Assembly: GCA_973895155.1 (NCBI GenBank)
Contig: OZ316893.1
Span: forward strand, 21,142,001 to 21,206,000
Length of the DNA: 64,000 nt
Direction of reading: 5' to 3'
Source of the DNA: Marsupella aquatica
Lineage: Eukaryota > Marchantiophyta
The notes under the pieces were generated by a model. It saw nothing but the letters and a program-made list of their open reading frames with translations. It ran no database searches and was not told the DNA's origin. The position numbers and the translations under genes were made by a program. Of this stretch, positions 34,254 through 43,410 are shown in pieces; within the stretch, counting starts at the first letter, position 1; every line of letters begins with the position of its first letter.

Positions 34254-35940
34254 ATGACTATTGATAGTCAGCATGTTCCAACATATAAGCCCGAGGAAGT
34301 CCATGGCTGTCCAACACCGTCTCATTCTGAGTCACCCTTTGCAATTTCGCTTGAGATGTTTTATGGTTTTCAGTGCTTAGGTCCAAGCAACCAAGACATT
34401 GTGCCTCATTGTGATCGATTGCTCTCAACTCACATGGAAAATTCAGGTAGTGCAGGATTCATTAGGGGTAGAGGGAACTTCAATCCTCCACAACCTATGC
34501 CAACCGGGGGGAAGGAGACAGCTGACAAGTTCCATCTTAAAGATCAAGATTATGAGTTGATCGTCTCCTACTTGGAAGTGCCAGAAAACTTCAATGCCAT
34601 TCACGGTGCAGGGAAGAAGACGAGGGTGGGTGGCAAGTACCAAAGCAAGGCTACTGTTTTTTGGCAGATGCTGGCTGCACTGCAGCACCATGGATTTCCA
34701 CGAGAAATTACTGTGCCCAATCTGGCCAAACATTTTCAAAATTTTGTCAAGCGTTACAAGGATGCCAAAGACGTAAAGTACTAGTCAGGTGGAGGCCTCA
34801 CCGACAATGATTTGAGATTGGGGCTGACATTGGATGACAATCTCAACCGGCTATGCCCATACTTTGAACGCATGCATGCCCTTTATGGAGAGAGGCCGAA
34901 TGTTGCCCCAGAAGTCCTGGGTGATGTTGGAGTCAAAGATATCGACCTTGTCATGCTGGAGGAGTCACGGGACACAAAGGGAGTGTCATTACATGGCCAA
35001 GAGAACTTGAACCCTAATGTCATGCCAACTTATTCTCCGACTAGATCATTCTTGAAGGTAGAAAATTTTGATATGAGTTTGGAGCTGATGTTATTTGAAG
35101 TTACATATGCATGTTTTGCACATCATTATTGTGATGCTTCATAACATCCTGAGAGTGACTTATGTATAGGCAACATTAGGATCCCTCTAATTTGTATCTA
35201 CATGATTCCTCACTTGCAGACACACCAGCGCAATCAAAAGTAAGATCACCTCACTCCACTCCGTTACAAGCACCAACGCCTGACACCCTTCACAGACTGC
35301 TAGTTCGAGACAATTTTTGGCAACACCTGGAGGGCATTGCTGCACATAACTTCCACATCAATTTTGAAACATGTCAGTGCCACCAGTGCAAGAATTGGGT
35401 GAATCTGGACACTGGGGAGACTCGGCCATTGCCCACTGGTAGCGCAACTGGTGCTCACACCCCCTTGCAACCTTGCCAGGACAATGTCCAACCTACTACA
35501 CCAAGACCACCACCACCTTTGAAGGGTACCAAGGCAGCATCCCAAGAAGCAAAAGAAGCCCTGGAGAACAGGAAACCTTCATTCTCTGCTATCTATGCTG
35601 ACAAGATTGCCCAAAAAGCCGATTACTGGAAAGAGTTAATCCAATCCAGGGATAAGTGGAAATTGCAAGACCTTGAAGAGCGTCATGCAGCACGATTGGA
35701 GGCTCATAAAGAAGCTATCGTCTAGAAATGTTTGGACCGGAAGCATCAAATTGAACTGCAACACGTTGCATCAGAGAATGCCATGAAAAAAGTTAAAGCT
35801 GAGCAAGACTATCTTAGGAAGATGTCTAAATCCGCTACTCGTACTGCATTGTTGACTACACTGCTTGGTAGCTCAAGAACCCAGAGGAGATTAAGTCCTT
35901 GTTGCCCATTCGAGATGAAGAGTAGTCTTAGGATGGTTTG
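34254..35940 (+). pseudogene. Myb/SANT-like accessory protein of the PIF/Harbinger element
   Basis: The first open part (34254-34784) carries a Myb/SANT-like segment ('HLKDQDYELIVSYLEVPENF' to 'NLAKHFQNFVKRYKDAKDV'). An in-frame TAG at 34782-34784 interrupts it. It continues in frame with 'SGGGLTDNDLRLGLTLDDNL' and 'ALYGERPNVAPEVLGD', the block that normally follows this domain in plant Harbinger SANT proteins. After a probable intron (about 35060-35217) comes a Pro/Thr-rich linker and a charged coiled-coil-like stretch ('KWKLQDLEERHAARLEAHKE'), broken by a second TAG at 35723-35725 and continuing to about 35940. Known SANT-like partners bind the transposon ends and carry the transposase into the nucleus. 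Both stops are one transition from CAG. The exact splice sites are not resolved. Confidence 0.75.
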
Positions 35941-36119
35941 AATCACTATTTGTTTGGGCCCTTGAGTTCCTCACATTCATGACATAAGATTTTCTTAAGT
36001 TTTTTCCATATCAATCACTCTTTTCTGCAAGTCGATGTGAATTTGTGTTCAACAAGCATATACCCGCAACATGCTATGTCATTTTTGCTCAAAAGAGAGA
36101 TTACAAAGGACCAGAGTCA
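35941..36119. other. Spacer between SANT-like gene and long-ORF 3' side
   Basis: Likely 3' untranslated region of the + strand SANT-like gene; no coding content. Confidence 0.4.
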
Positions 36120-36370
36120 CCAACGTGATCAATCCATAGTCCCAAGTGTGAACCAGTGATCAATCCAAAGTCCGGGTGAACCACATGATCAATCCAGAGC
36201 AAGTGTGAACCTGATCATACTAGGAGTGACAATACGCTCCCTAAAGACGTAATCACGTAAAACCCTAAATGCATAATTGCGTAAAAACATCCTAAATGCA
36301 TAAACGCGTAATTGCGTAAAACATGAACTAAATGCATAAACGCGTAAAAGCATTACTCCTGAGATGCGTA
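36120..36370. repeat. Short repeats downstream of the long ORF
   Basis: Three 'gatcaatcca.ag' units (36128-36210) are followed by four to five 'taaatgcataa..gcgtaa' units (36245-36370). The same 'taaatgcataaacg' motif recurs at 38985-39035 on the other side of the long ORF. Confidence 0.75.
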
Positions 36371-36709
36371 AACTGGTAAGAATTTGTGTCTCCCATGGTT
36401 GCTGAAACTAAACTCTAACCGGCTAATGTTCTACAAAGTTCTTGGCCTTCAACCATGTATACTCCACGTACAACACCCTCTATCGGGTTCTTACTCAATG
36501 GCGTCCAAATCCTCCCCAATGAACCTACTGCAAAATCTCTTGTGGTTCATCAATGGCTACCATCTTCACTGTACCAGCACTAAGGGCCTCCAAAATCTCT
36601 CCTTGATCCCCACACCCTCGAGTGTAAGGGAGGCACCAAATTTGCCTCTCTGAATACAACAGAGGAGCTCTTTTAATTAGGTAGCACTTGTCAATGCAAA
36701 TTGCCTCCC

Positions 36710-38722
36710 TCATAATCGCCAGCACGTCCAAGTGATTGCATGTGGTCGGCTTGAGCAACGTTTGGCAAAAACTTTCTGTGCTTTGGAGCCTTCCATAAAA
36801 TGGCTGCAACCTCCATAGGACATCTGCCGACTAATACGAACCAACATATTCCACATTCTCTGCTTCTCTGCCAAGGTACTGGTCAAGGTTATGGTGACCT
36901 TTGGTTCCTTGGGAATGTAATCCCTATCCAATCGAGTGTTTTTGTTGCTTTGCTTCAAAAAAAGTATGACAAAGTCGAGGACATATGCAGCAATGTTGCT
37001 CCACAAAATCAACATTAAGTCCGGATCATCTACCTCCACATCTTCGTGCAACACCATGACAGCAAGGATAGGACGTAAATAGAGTGAGTCTGTCCAATTT
37101 TTGTCAAAGACAGCCAACTCCAGTCGACTAGTACTGAATCGTCGAAGGTTGAAGATGTATGTTGCCTCTGTCTTCTTCAGATGATAGAATCTCCAAAACT
37201 CACGAACAGGGGGCATATTTGCGTGCCTGATTTTACAAAATGAGTCATACCTCTCAACTTCCTCTTTTGGAGTTTTGGGATGCATCCTATTGATGATTGC
37301 ATTTCCTGGAGTCTGAGTGGAAGACGTGATGACCACCACTGAATTGGGATCTCTTCTAAGTGTACTACCTTCTCCCTCAAATCCCTGATATGGTGACTCA
37401 TTTAGGGGTATATCATACGGAGGTAAAGACTCAGAATCCCTTGGGGGGTTTGAATCTGAACCAAAGGGTGACCTACTCCGTGATTGAAATTGACCATACA
37501 ATCTTGCTTTCTCACTATAAAATTCCTGATGAGGTGGAAAATGAGAGGGGTAATCAAGCGGACCCTTTGTAGGATCATAATCTGACGTGGGGCTATGATC
37601 AATGTCCCCACCACATTGTCGTGGTTGTGAAGGCACTTGCTTCCTTAGGAGGTCCTGAACAATAGGAACCACATCTTCACACTTACATCCAAGTAAAGTG
37701 GTCAACTCATCAACAATTCTTAAGCAAGACTCTACAAATCTGTGCAGATTAGGTTCCGTTGTCGGTGCAGGCTTTGTCAGTATAGCCTGGCCATCATTGT
37801 CCTGGAGACTAGCATCAACCTCCATGTTGCACCCACCATCTTCACCTGGAGAGAGGGATTGGGTATTATCCTCCTCCATTGGGGATTCAATACCTTCATG
37901 TGTACCACTGAGTTCCCTTAATTGAGCTACAGCCATTCTCTCCATAGAGTGCTCAGCTTCATCGGAACCCCTCAAAATCTGCTGCACTGGAACAGGCGCA
38001 AGGAGCTCTTCTTGTGAAGTGGACCGTTGTCCGTCCATTTCCATGTTCATAATGAGCAAAGTCTGCTCTATGATCTCCTCTAGGTGTAAGCAATCCACGG
38101 AGTGATAAAGTTGTGCCAAGTAATTTTGGAGATAAGTTGGCTCCCCACCTCTCAAACTACGAAGTTGATCCTTGAGCACATTGAACAAGATCAGGGTCCA
38201 GTTTACCCTTGCTTCACCACTGTGAGAAGCTACTATCGTGTTGGCCAAGGAAACAGAACAGACTGATGGTCTCTTGGGATGTAGAATAGGTACTAGGAAG
38301 TTGAGGACAATTCTAAACTCTGGAAAGTTGCATTGACTCAAATTCCACCCATTTTTGGTATTTTGACTTCCCGAGAAGTAAGGTTCCGACAAATGTTTCT
38401 TCTTTGAGTACAGTGCTTCCCCTTCAGTCGAACACTTAAACGCAGTTGCAATATACTCAACCGACCACACACTTGGTCGACCCCTAATAGAATTGGCAAA
38501 ATCCTTGGGCAAGACAGAATCTCTCACAAAATCCAGCAAGTACGTGTCCAACTCGATGTTCGATGGAATGTTGAGTAGCTCCTCCAACCCCATATGCTGC
38601 AAGGACAATCGCAATGAAACTAAGCTCTCTTCCGTCGTTGGCATCCAAACTAAGATGGGCTTTGGGATGGGTACATGCTCCACCACATAATCTTCATCGC
38701 TGTCGTCACTTGTGCTCCCCAT
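36710..38722 (-). CDS. Long unknown ORF inside the PIF/Harbinger element (about 670 aa)
   Basis: Read from ATG at 38722 (MGSTSDDSDEDYVV) to a stop at 36710; the open frame extends upstream to about 38890 without ATG. The N-terminal third has 'LDTYLLDFV', 'IRGRPSVWSVEYIATAFKC', 'KNGWNLSQC' and 'FRIVLNFLVPILHPKRPSV'. This pattern reminds me of the Pfam 'putative plant transposon protein' domain, though I cannot confirm it. The middle is acidic and low-complexity, and the C-terminal third is Leu/Trp-rich. From about 36830 another frame reads protein-like ('LWRLQPFYGRLQS', 'KPTTCNHLDVLAIMREA') down to 36525, so a frameshift or missed intron may hide about 90 more residues. No premature stop otherwise. 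No catalytic motif is recognised. Confidence 0.6.
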   Translation of the reverse strand: MGSTSDDSDEDYVVEHVPIPKPILVWMPTTEESLVSLRLSLQHMGLEELLNIPSNIELDTYLLDFVRDSVLPKDFANSIRGRPSVWSVEYIATAFKCSTEGEALYSKKKHLSEPYFSGSQNTKNGWNLSQCNFPEFRIVLNFLVPILHPKRPSVCSVSLANTIVASHSGEARVNWTLILFNVLKDQLRSLRGGEPTYLQNYLAQLYHSVDCLHLEEIIEQTLLIMNMEMDGQRSTSQEELLAPVPVQQILRGSDEAEHSMERMAVAQLRELSGTHEGIESPMEEDNTQSLSPGEDGGCNMEVDASLQDNDGQAILTKPAPTTEPNLHRFVESCLRIVDELTTLLGCKCEDVVPIVQDLLRKQVPSQPRQCGGDIDHSPTSDYDPTKGPLDYPSHFPPHQEFYSEKARLYGQFQSRSRSPFGSDSNPPRDSESLPPYDIPLNESPYQGFEGEGSTLRRDPNSVVVITSSTQTPGNAIINRMHPKTPKEEVERYDSFCKIRHANMPPVREFWRFYHLKKTEATYIFNLRRFSTSRLELAVFDKNWTDSLYLRPILAVMVLHEDVEVDDPDLMLILWSNIAAYVLDFVILFLKQSNKNTRLDRDYIPKEPKVTITLTSTLAEKQRMWNMLVRISRQMSYGGCSHFMEGSKAQKVFAKRCSSRPHAITWTCWRL

Positions 38723-38974
38723 AGCTGCTGCAATGTTTCCCCTTGAGGTTCCGCTTTGTAGGACCGGACGCAAACTTGGAAATGGTGAGAATGAGGTCGG
38801 GACGGGAAGGACCGGGGGAGAGTGAGTGCATATAGGAACTGTCCTCCATGTGTCCCAAATGCGCCCGATATTCAGCTGCGGAAGCCTCTAGAAGTCGTGC
38901 CCTTCTTTTCAAATTACAATCTGTACGCATCCTATTGTTGTCACATCAATGCCAAATTTGCGGAGTGCAAGGAC

Positions 38975-39035
38975 CCAATGCCATATAAGCGTAAACGCGT
39001 ATAGGCATAAACACATAAATGCATAAACGGATAAA
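38975..39035. repeat. Short repeats upstream of the long ORF
   Basis: 'gcgtaaacgcgta', 'aaatgcataaacgg' and 'ataaacgcga' units match the motif at 36245-36370 in the same orientation, so the long ORF is bracketed by them. Confidence 0.7.
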
Positions 39036-39279
39036 CGCGATCATGATATTTCAGCCAATTAAGGCAAGTCTGAAAAAGAACAATGAGGGAAACACAAATG
39101 AAGTCTGCCAACACACACTGAAATTGAGTGTTATTACATTATTATTTTTAACAATGTTCATGGGTTTCCCCCAATATAATGTATTAGGTCATGTAACATG
39201 ACCCTCTAGAATGCACAAATACTATGCAGAACAAGAACATATGAGGAACATCACCCTAATTCTAAGCTACATATATATC

Positions 39280-40753
39280 TCAGTTGCTACGCACATTCAA
39301 GCAACCACCAGGCTGCTTATGAAATTTGAGGGTATAATGCATAATATTATTTTGCAAGGTCGTCCTTGAAGGTATAGGGCACCTTCTTGGAAGGGTTGGC
39401 AAAGATGGATGTTCCTCTTGTTCTGCATCACTATCTGAATCATTGTCGAGAAGGATTTCTGAATCCTCTTTAGTCCACATATCATTACGTCCAATTACAT
39501 AATTGTGCAGTCTAGCACACATGATAATCCATCGAATTAACCAGGAGATCTCCTTCTTGGACCTCAACTAGGTACGCATCTCTCTCAGGGAGTGCCACCT
39601 TGACTTCAAAACACCAATGCAATGCTCATTAGTAACTCTGCACTTAGCGACACACATGTTGAAGTCCTCCCGCTCTTGACTGGTGTCAGCTCTTTTGTAT
39701 GCAGACACCATGTGATCCATGGGCTCATATCCACTGTCACCCAACAATACTATCCACGACCAAATAAATTGCTGTCATTTTGATTGCAAAATAATGATGA
39801 CCTTTTGTAGCATGTGAGATCAGAAACAGACCCAAGCATCCCTGCAAAACAGCAGGTCTTGTGAAAACAATAATTATTTTGAGACCTAAACCTCTCAAAA
39901 TAAAAGATCTCCCTTTATTCCAAGATGAAAGATGATGTGGGTAGAATGTTACCAGTGAATAGGTATAGGATCTTTCGCTTGAATGTGGTCACAAACCACC
40001 TGGGCATTGATTGAATATCTGCACTTTCTATCAAAGTAGCATTCCCCAGAGTTTGTCAGACGTTGAGAGAGAGGAATTAGGGTTCCATCAATGAGCCCAA
40101 CACATCCTGTAAATCCTTTTGTAGAAAACTCTTCGGCAATTGCTTTATGCTCAGCCCTTGCAGGCCATGACAAATAACCCTTCAGTGCATCCTCCAGTGC
40201 ACCAAAGCAACGGTCAGTGAAATTGCATACTTAGAGAACCAATACTTACACCCCAGGTTGGAATTAAGCAATTCAAGCAGGCTCCATTGCTTTCATGGCC
40301 CAACCGATCTAGAGTGACAGCAAGTTGCCACTCAACAGGAGCCTGCGGATTCTGGGAGTCACTGTAAAACACAGGGTGCTGGTCAATTAGGTGAACCAAT
40401 GCAAATCAAGATGCCTTGTCCATCCGAGTCATTTGCCGGAAGATTAAAGGAGGGAGCTTGTCAAAATACTGTGTAGCAAACTCCCAAGATTTACTAGTCA
40501 CTTTCTTGTCAACAAAAAACCTGGTTTTCTCCATCATGGTATACAACTCCATGAGCTCATATGGAGCACCCTCCAATTCAAGTATATCGGTGTCATTATC
40601 AGATTCATCTGATGAGTACAGATCATGATCTGAATCCGAATTAGATAATCTGAAATCATTCAAGGAGTCCACATCGCTACCTGATGTAAGAAGGTCATCA
40701 TCTGAGCTCTCCAGAAGGATGTTTAATACCAATTTCTCTTGCACCACCTGCAA
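39280..40753 (-). pseudogene. PIF/Harbinger DDE transposase, degraded
   Basis: From about 40750 downwards: an acidic Ser/Asp-rich leader; 'ELMELYTMMEKTRFF'; then 'DKAS', a TGA stop (about 40409-40411), 'FALVHLIDQHPVF'; 'QLAVTLDRLGHES' (helix-turn-helix region); a one-base frame change near 40220; 'DRCFGALEDALKGYLSWP'; 'GCVGLIDGTLIPL' with the first catalytic Asp; 'YFDRKCRYSINAQVVCDH'; an intron or frame change between about 39950 and 39860; 'VLLGDSGYEPMDHMV' with the second Asp; 'NEHCIGVLKSRWHSLREMRT' with the Glu; a TAG stop (about 39568-39570); and 'LRSKKEISWLIRW' to 39280. The DDE residues survive but the frame does not. This is the DDE_Tnp_4 (nuclease HARBI1-like) family. Confidence 0.85.
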
Positions 40754-41079
40754 TTATTTTTGACGATATGACAGTAGAGGCATGGTGTCTCCAAAAGAAG
40801 GTCCTGGAAAAAATTGTTCTTTTGTAATCACTACAGAATAGTATGCTCTTCAAATCAATTCAGAAAATTCCTCCCAAGCAATTGATGAAACATTTTGTAC
40901 ATGAACAATTCATGTCAAATTCACATGGCTGACACTAGTCACATATTCACAATTTGCTTATCATCCACAAATTGGAACTGTGCACCAATGATTATAAATT
41001 CGAACCATTACATGATTGCCTGTGCCTCACATGCATCTACTCAGGCACATGGAACAAAGCTGAACACATAAAAACACCC
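40754..41079. other. Spacer between transposase and RPA-like gene
   Basis: About 330 bases, AT-rich. It may contain the first exon and promoter of the transposase gene, because the frame at 40753 opens after an acceptor-like 'taattgcag' rather than at an ATG. Confidence 0.4.
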
Positions 41080-42065
41080 CTACTCCAAATTATAGAACTT
41101 TAAAGACCGAACCAGTTCTTCTATAGCTTCTCCCACAGCTTTGGCAGGCTTCTTCCCTGACTGCTTCGATGTGCTGCCATGGCTTTGTGATGGGGAATAT
41201 GTTTTGACTTGTCCACTGTGCTTCACATTAGACCGTGGAGAGGCAAAGCACACTTGGTTGAGAGGGAGCTGCACTACGGGGCGTTCATCCATGAAAGTCA
41301 AATGCTGGACTTTAATTTGACCGTTAGAGACAGACAACCAAATCTTCACCTTCGGTGAATCCTCAGTAATGGAATGTACATACTCCATCTGGGCATGCTC
41401 GGTGCAATTTGACAAATCAATCGCACTACAATGTAGGAGAAGCCCTGCAACATCCCAAAGTTGAGCAGTGACGGGTGGGACCTCCGCATGGATTGCATCT
41501 ACCAGGCAAACACCAAATCTGAAGGCATAGGTCCCTGGGAGCATGTGGTCACACTTGGGTCCAAATTTGAGAGATTTGGCACACAGGCGACCTGTTTTTA
41601 GTCTATGTGGGCAGGCAGAGTACACAAATCGTCGAGGATGAGGATGCGGGGCCACATAATTTACTACCCAAGCTATCGAAGGGGGAAACACAACGCTCGC
41701 TCCAGCAGCCCTTATGTCCTCCACATCGGCTAGCAAAGTCCATGAAACCATCTTAATTTCTGCAATCCAGTAGCAGAACTCAGTTGACACACTCTATGTT
41801 CCTAGCACAATATCCATGACAAAGAAAGATTATTCTTGCACAAGGTTGAGAAATTGGACCTTCACCTGAGAAATTTGCGCGAGTTGAACAAGGACTTCTC
41901 AACACCGAATGGGAGCGAATTCGAACCACTCTGTACTTGCTCTCGTCCTCGCTTAATCGTATCAAATTGCTCTTGCATACCAGCAATGACGTAAAATCCG
42001 TCGCTGTCCTCAAAATTCAGCGCTCTCGCGAATCCCCTCGCAGCAGCGGATGGATGCTCGGCCAT
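41080..42065 (-). CDS. RPA1-like OB-fold / zinc-ribbon protein inside the PIF/Harbinger element
   Basis: Exon 1 probably starts at ATG 42065 (MAEHPSAAARGFARAL...) and ends within 41860-41960. The main exon runs from about 41785 to the stop at 41080. The splice pair is not settled; candidates are a donor near 41943 or 41880 and acceptors near 41755-41785. The main exon reads 'EIKMVSWTLLADVEDI', 'RRFVYSACPHRLKTGRLC', 'KCDHMLPGTYAFRFGVCLVD' and 'QLWDVAGLLLHCSAIDL'. This is the arrangement of the C-terminal OB fold of replication protein A large subunit: a Cys cluster set in the fold, then a 'W...A..LL..SA' helix. The C-terminal 50 residues are Ser/Lys-rich. It has no stop or frameshift in the main exon. 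Single-strand DNA binding is inferred from family resemblance only. RPA-like proteins are known cargo of plant Helitrons but are not standard in Harbinger elements. Confidence 0.5.
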
Positions 42066-42213
42066 GGAGTGTTCACAGTCCAAGGTCCAGCTGATCGAGC
42101 GCAGTCGACGTAGAGTTCAAACTCAAGCATAAGTCCAAAACATTTTAACAGTGTTCGCGCTACGAGTCGCAACACCCATTTGCTACAGTTCACGGGCTAA
42201 GTCAAGTAGTTAC

Positions 42214-42243
42214 GGCATACAATTACGGGAGCCTGTTTTGGGC
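42214..42243. repeat. Right subterminal palindrome
   Basis: TTACGGGAGCC, spacer, GGCTCCCGTAA. Same arms as the left palindrome. Confidence 0.8.
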
Positions 42244-42307
42244 TCCCGTAAGTTTTACGGCACAGTCCGTAATGGCAGGGTTACGGAAGGGCGTTAACCC
42301 CCAGATC

Positions 42308-42326
42308 CCCTACTCTGAGACGCCCT
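42308..42326 (-). repeat. PIF/Harbinger right TIR
   Basis: Exact inverted copy of the left TIR; AAT follows. Confidence 0.95.
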
Positions 42327-42329
42327 AAT

Positions 42330-42900
42330 TATATCTACTACAATGCCCTCTTGTCGCAAGTCTATCATAGTACTGTCCACCCTTCATCTATGTAGCAATA
42401 CCGTAACCCAGGTTACTTTCATTTACTCACCCCACTAAGGGTTTTGCCCTGTCCTAGCAAGAGTTATTGACTAGGCTTCTACTGGCGTTTGTAATTTTGT
42501 ACAGATTCTAGGTTACCAGTATGTTTTGACGGTACTTGCTATTTTCATAATCTCTTTCAGTAAACTTTTTTCCTAGCAGTAACTACCTAACTAATATAAA
42601 GGAGGTGCCACTCATTTTCATACTCATTTTCTGTCCACAGGTTACAGGCTAGTAACCGAAACCCATTATGCCCTGATCCTATTAGACAAAATCAGATGAA
42701 CTCAGTTCCGTGCAGCAGAAAATGGGAGTTGTGTCTTGACACTCCCAATCCTGGTGGTGGGAACCTGGTTCCATGGCGGACCTGGTTCCCGTTTATAGGT
42801 TCAAAATTAGACATACACATTAGACATACACTTACTACAGTGCCCTCTCGTCATGAGTCTACTGTAGTACTCTGTAGTGCCCAAGTGCCTGTCCGCCCTT
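42330..42900. repeat. Duplicated flank containing the empty insertion site
   Basis: Bases 42330-42400 ('ctactacaatgccctct.gtc', 'gtctat.atagtact') resemble 42832-42905. The left flank of the transposon (33741-33790) resembles 42773-42820. Together 42773-42905 is a paralogue of the target with no insertion. Confidence 0.7.
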
Positions 42901-42984
42901 CCTTCAGGCAGGGTCCAGTAATCGAAGCAGCGGAGAAAACAACCACCTCGGTACGTGGACGAAGAAGATCTTATTAGCTGAACG

Positions 42985-43410
42985 AGAGCAAAACGGTGGA
43001 ATGTGCTTGGCTGTGGCTGTTTGGCGTACACTTGTAGCAACTGCATCAGCCGAGCCGAGCCACGAACGAGCTTTGCTTTCGGCCAAGAAGAGTAGACTAG
43101 AGCAGAGCAGGGCAGGGCAGGGCAGGGCAGTCGTAGCTGCACGAGAAGCAAAACGGTGGAATAATGTGCTTTGCTGTGGCTGAGGTCTAGCGTATAGTCA
43201 GAGCAAGAGAATCAGTCGAGCTACGGGGCTTTGCTTTCGGGCCAAGAAGAGCAGAGCAGAGCGGGGCAGCCGTAGCTGCACGAGAGGAAAACGGGGTGGC
43301 ATGTGCTTTGCTGTGTACTGAGGTCTAGTGTACACTTGTTTGCAAGAGAATTAGCGGGACGACGAGGCTTTACTTTCGGCCAAGAAGAGCAGAGCAGGGC
43401 AGTGGTTGCG
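42985..43410. repeat. Three-unit tandem array upstream of DGAT1
   Basis: Three diverged units of about 140-158 bp each contain 'aaaacggtggaatgtgctt', 'gaggtctagcgta.ac', 'gctttgctttcggccaagaa' and a 'gagcagagcagggcag' tail (anchors at about 43070, 43228 and 43366). GC-richer than the surroundings. It ends about 1.1 kb upstream of the first DGAT1 coding exon, so it may lie in the promoter. Confidence 0.8.

Larger units (their letters stand above)
33791..42326. mobile_element. PIF/Harbinger-like DNA transposon, 8.5 kb, four genes
   Basis: Perfect 19-bp terminal inverted repeats AGGGCGTCTCAGAGTAGGG (33791-33809 and 42308-42326) lie between 3-bp duplications AAT (33788-33790 and 42327-42329). 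Each end has a nearby palindrome built on 'ttacgggagc' (33839-33864 and about 42214-42243). Inside are a Myb/SANT-like gene on + and, on -, a DDE transposase of the PIF/Harbinger type, a long unknown ORF and an RPA1-like OB-fold gene. The first two are the standard pair for the superfamily; the last two are extra. Harbinger duplications are usually TTA or TAA, so AAT is slightly off-type. Confidence 0.9.
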
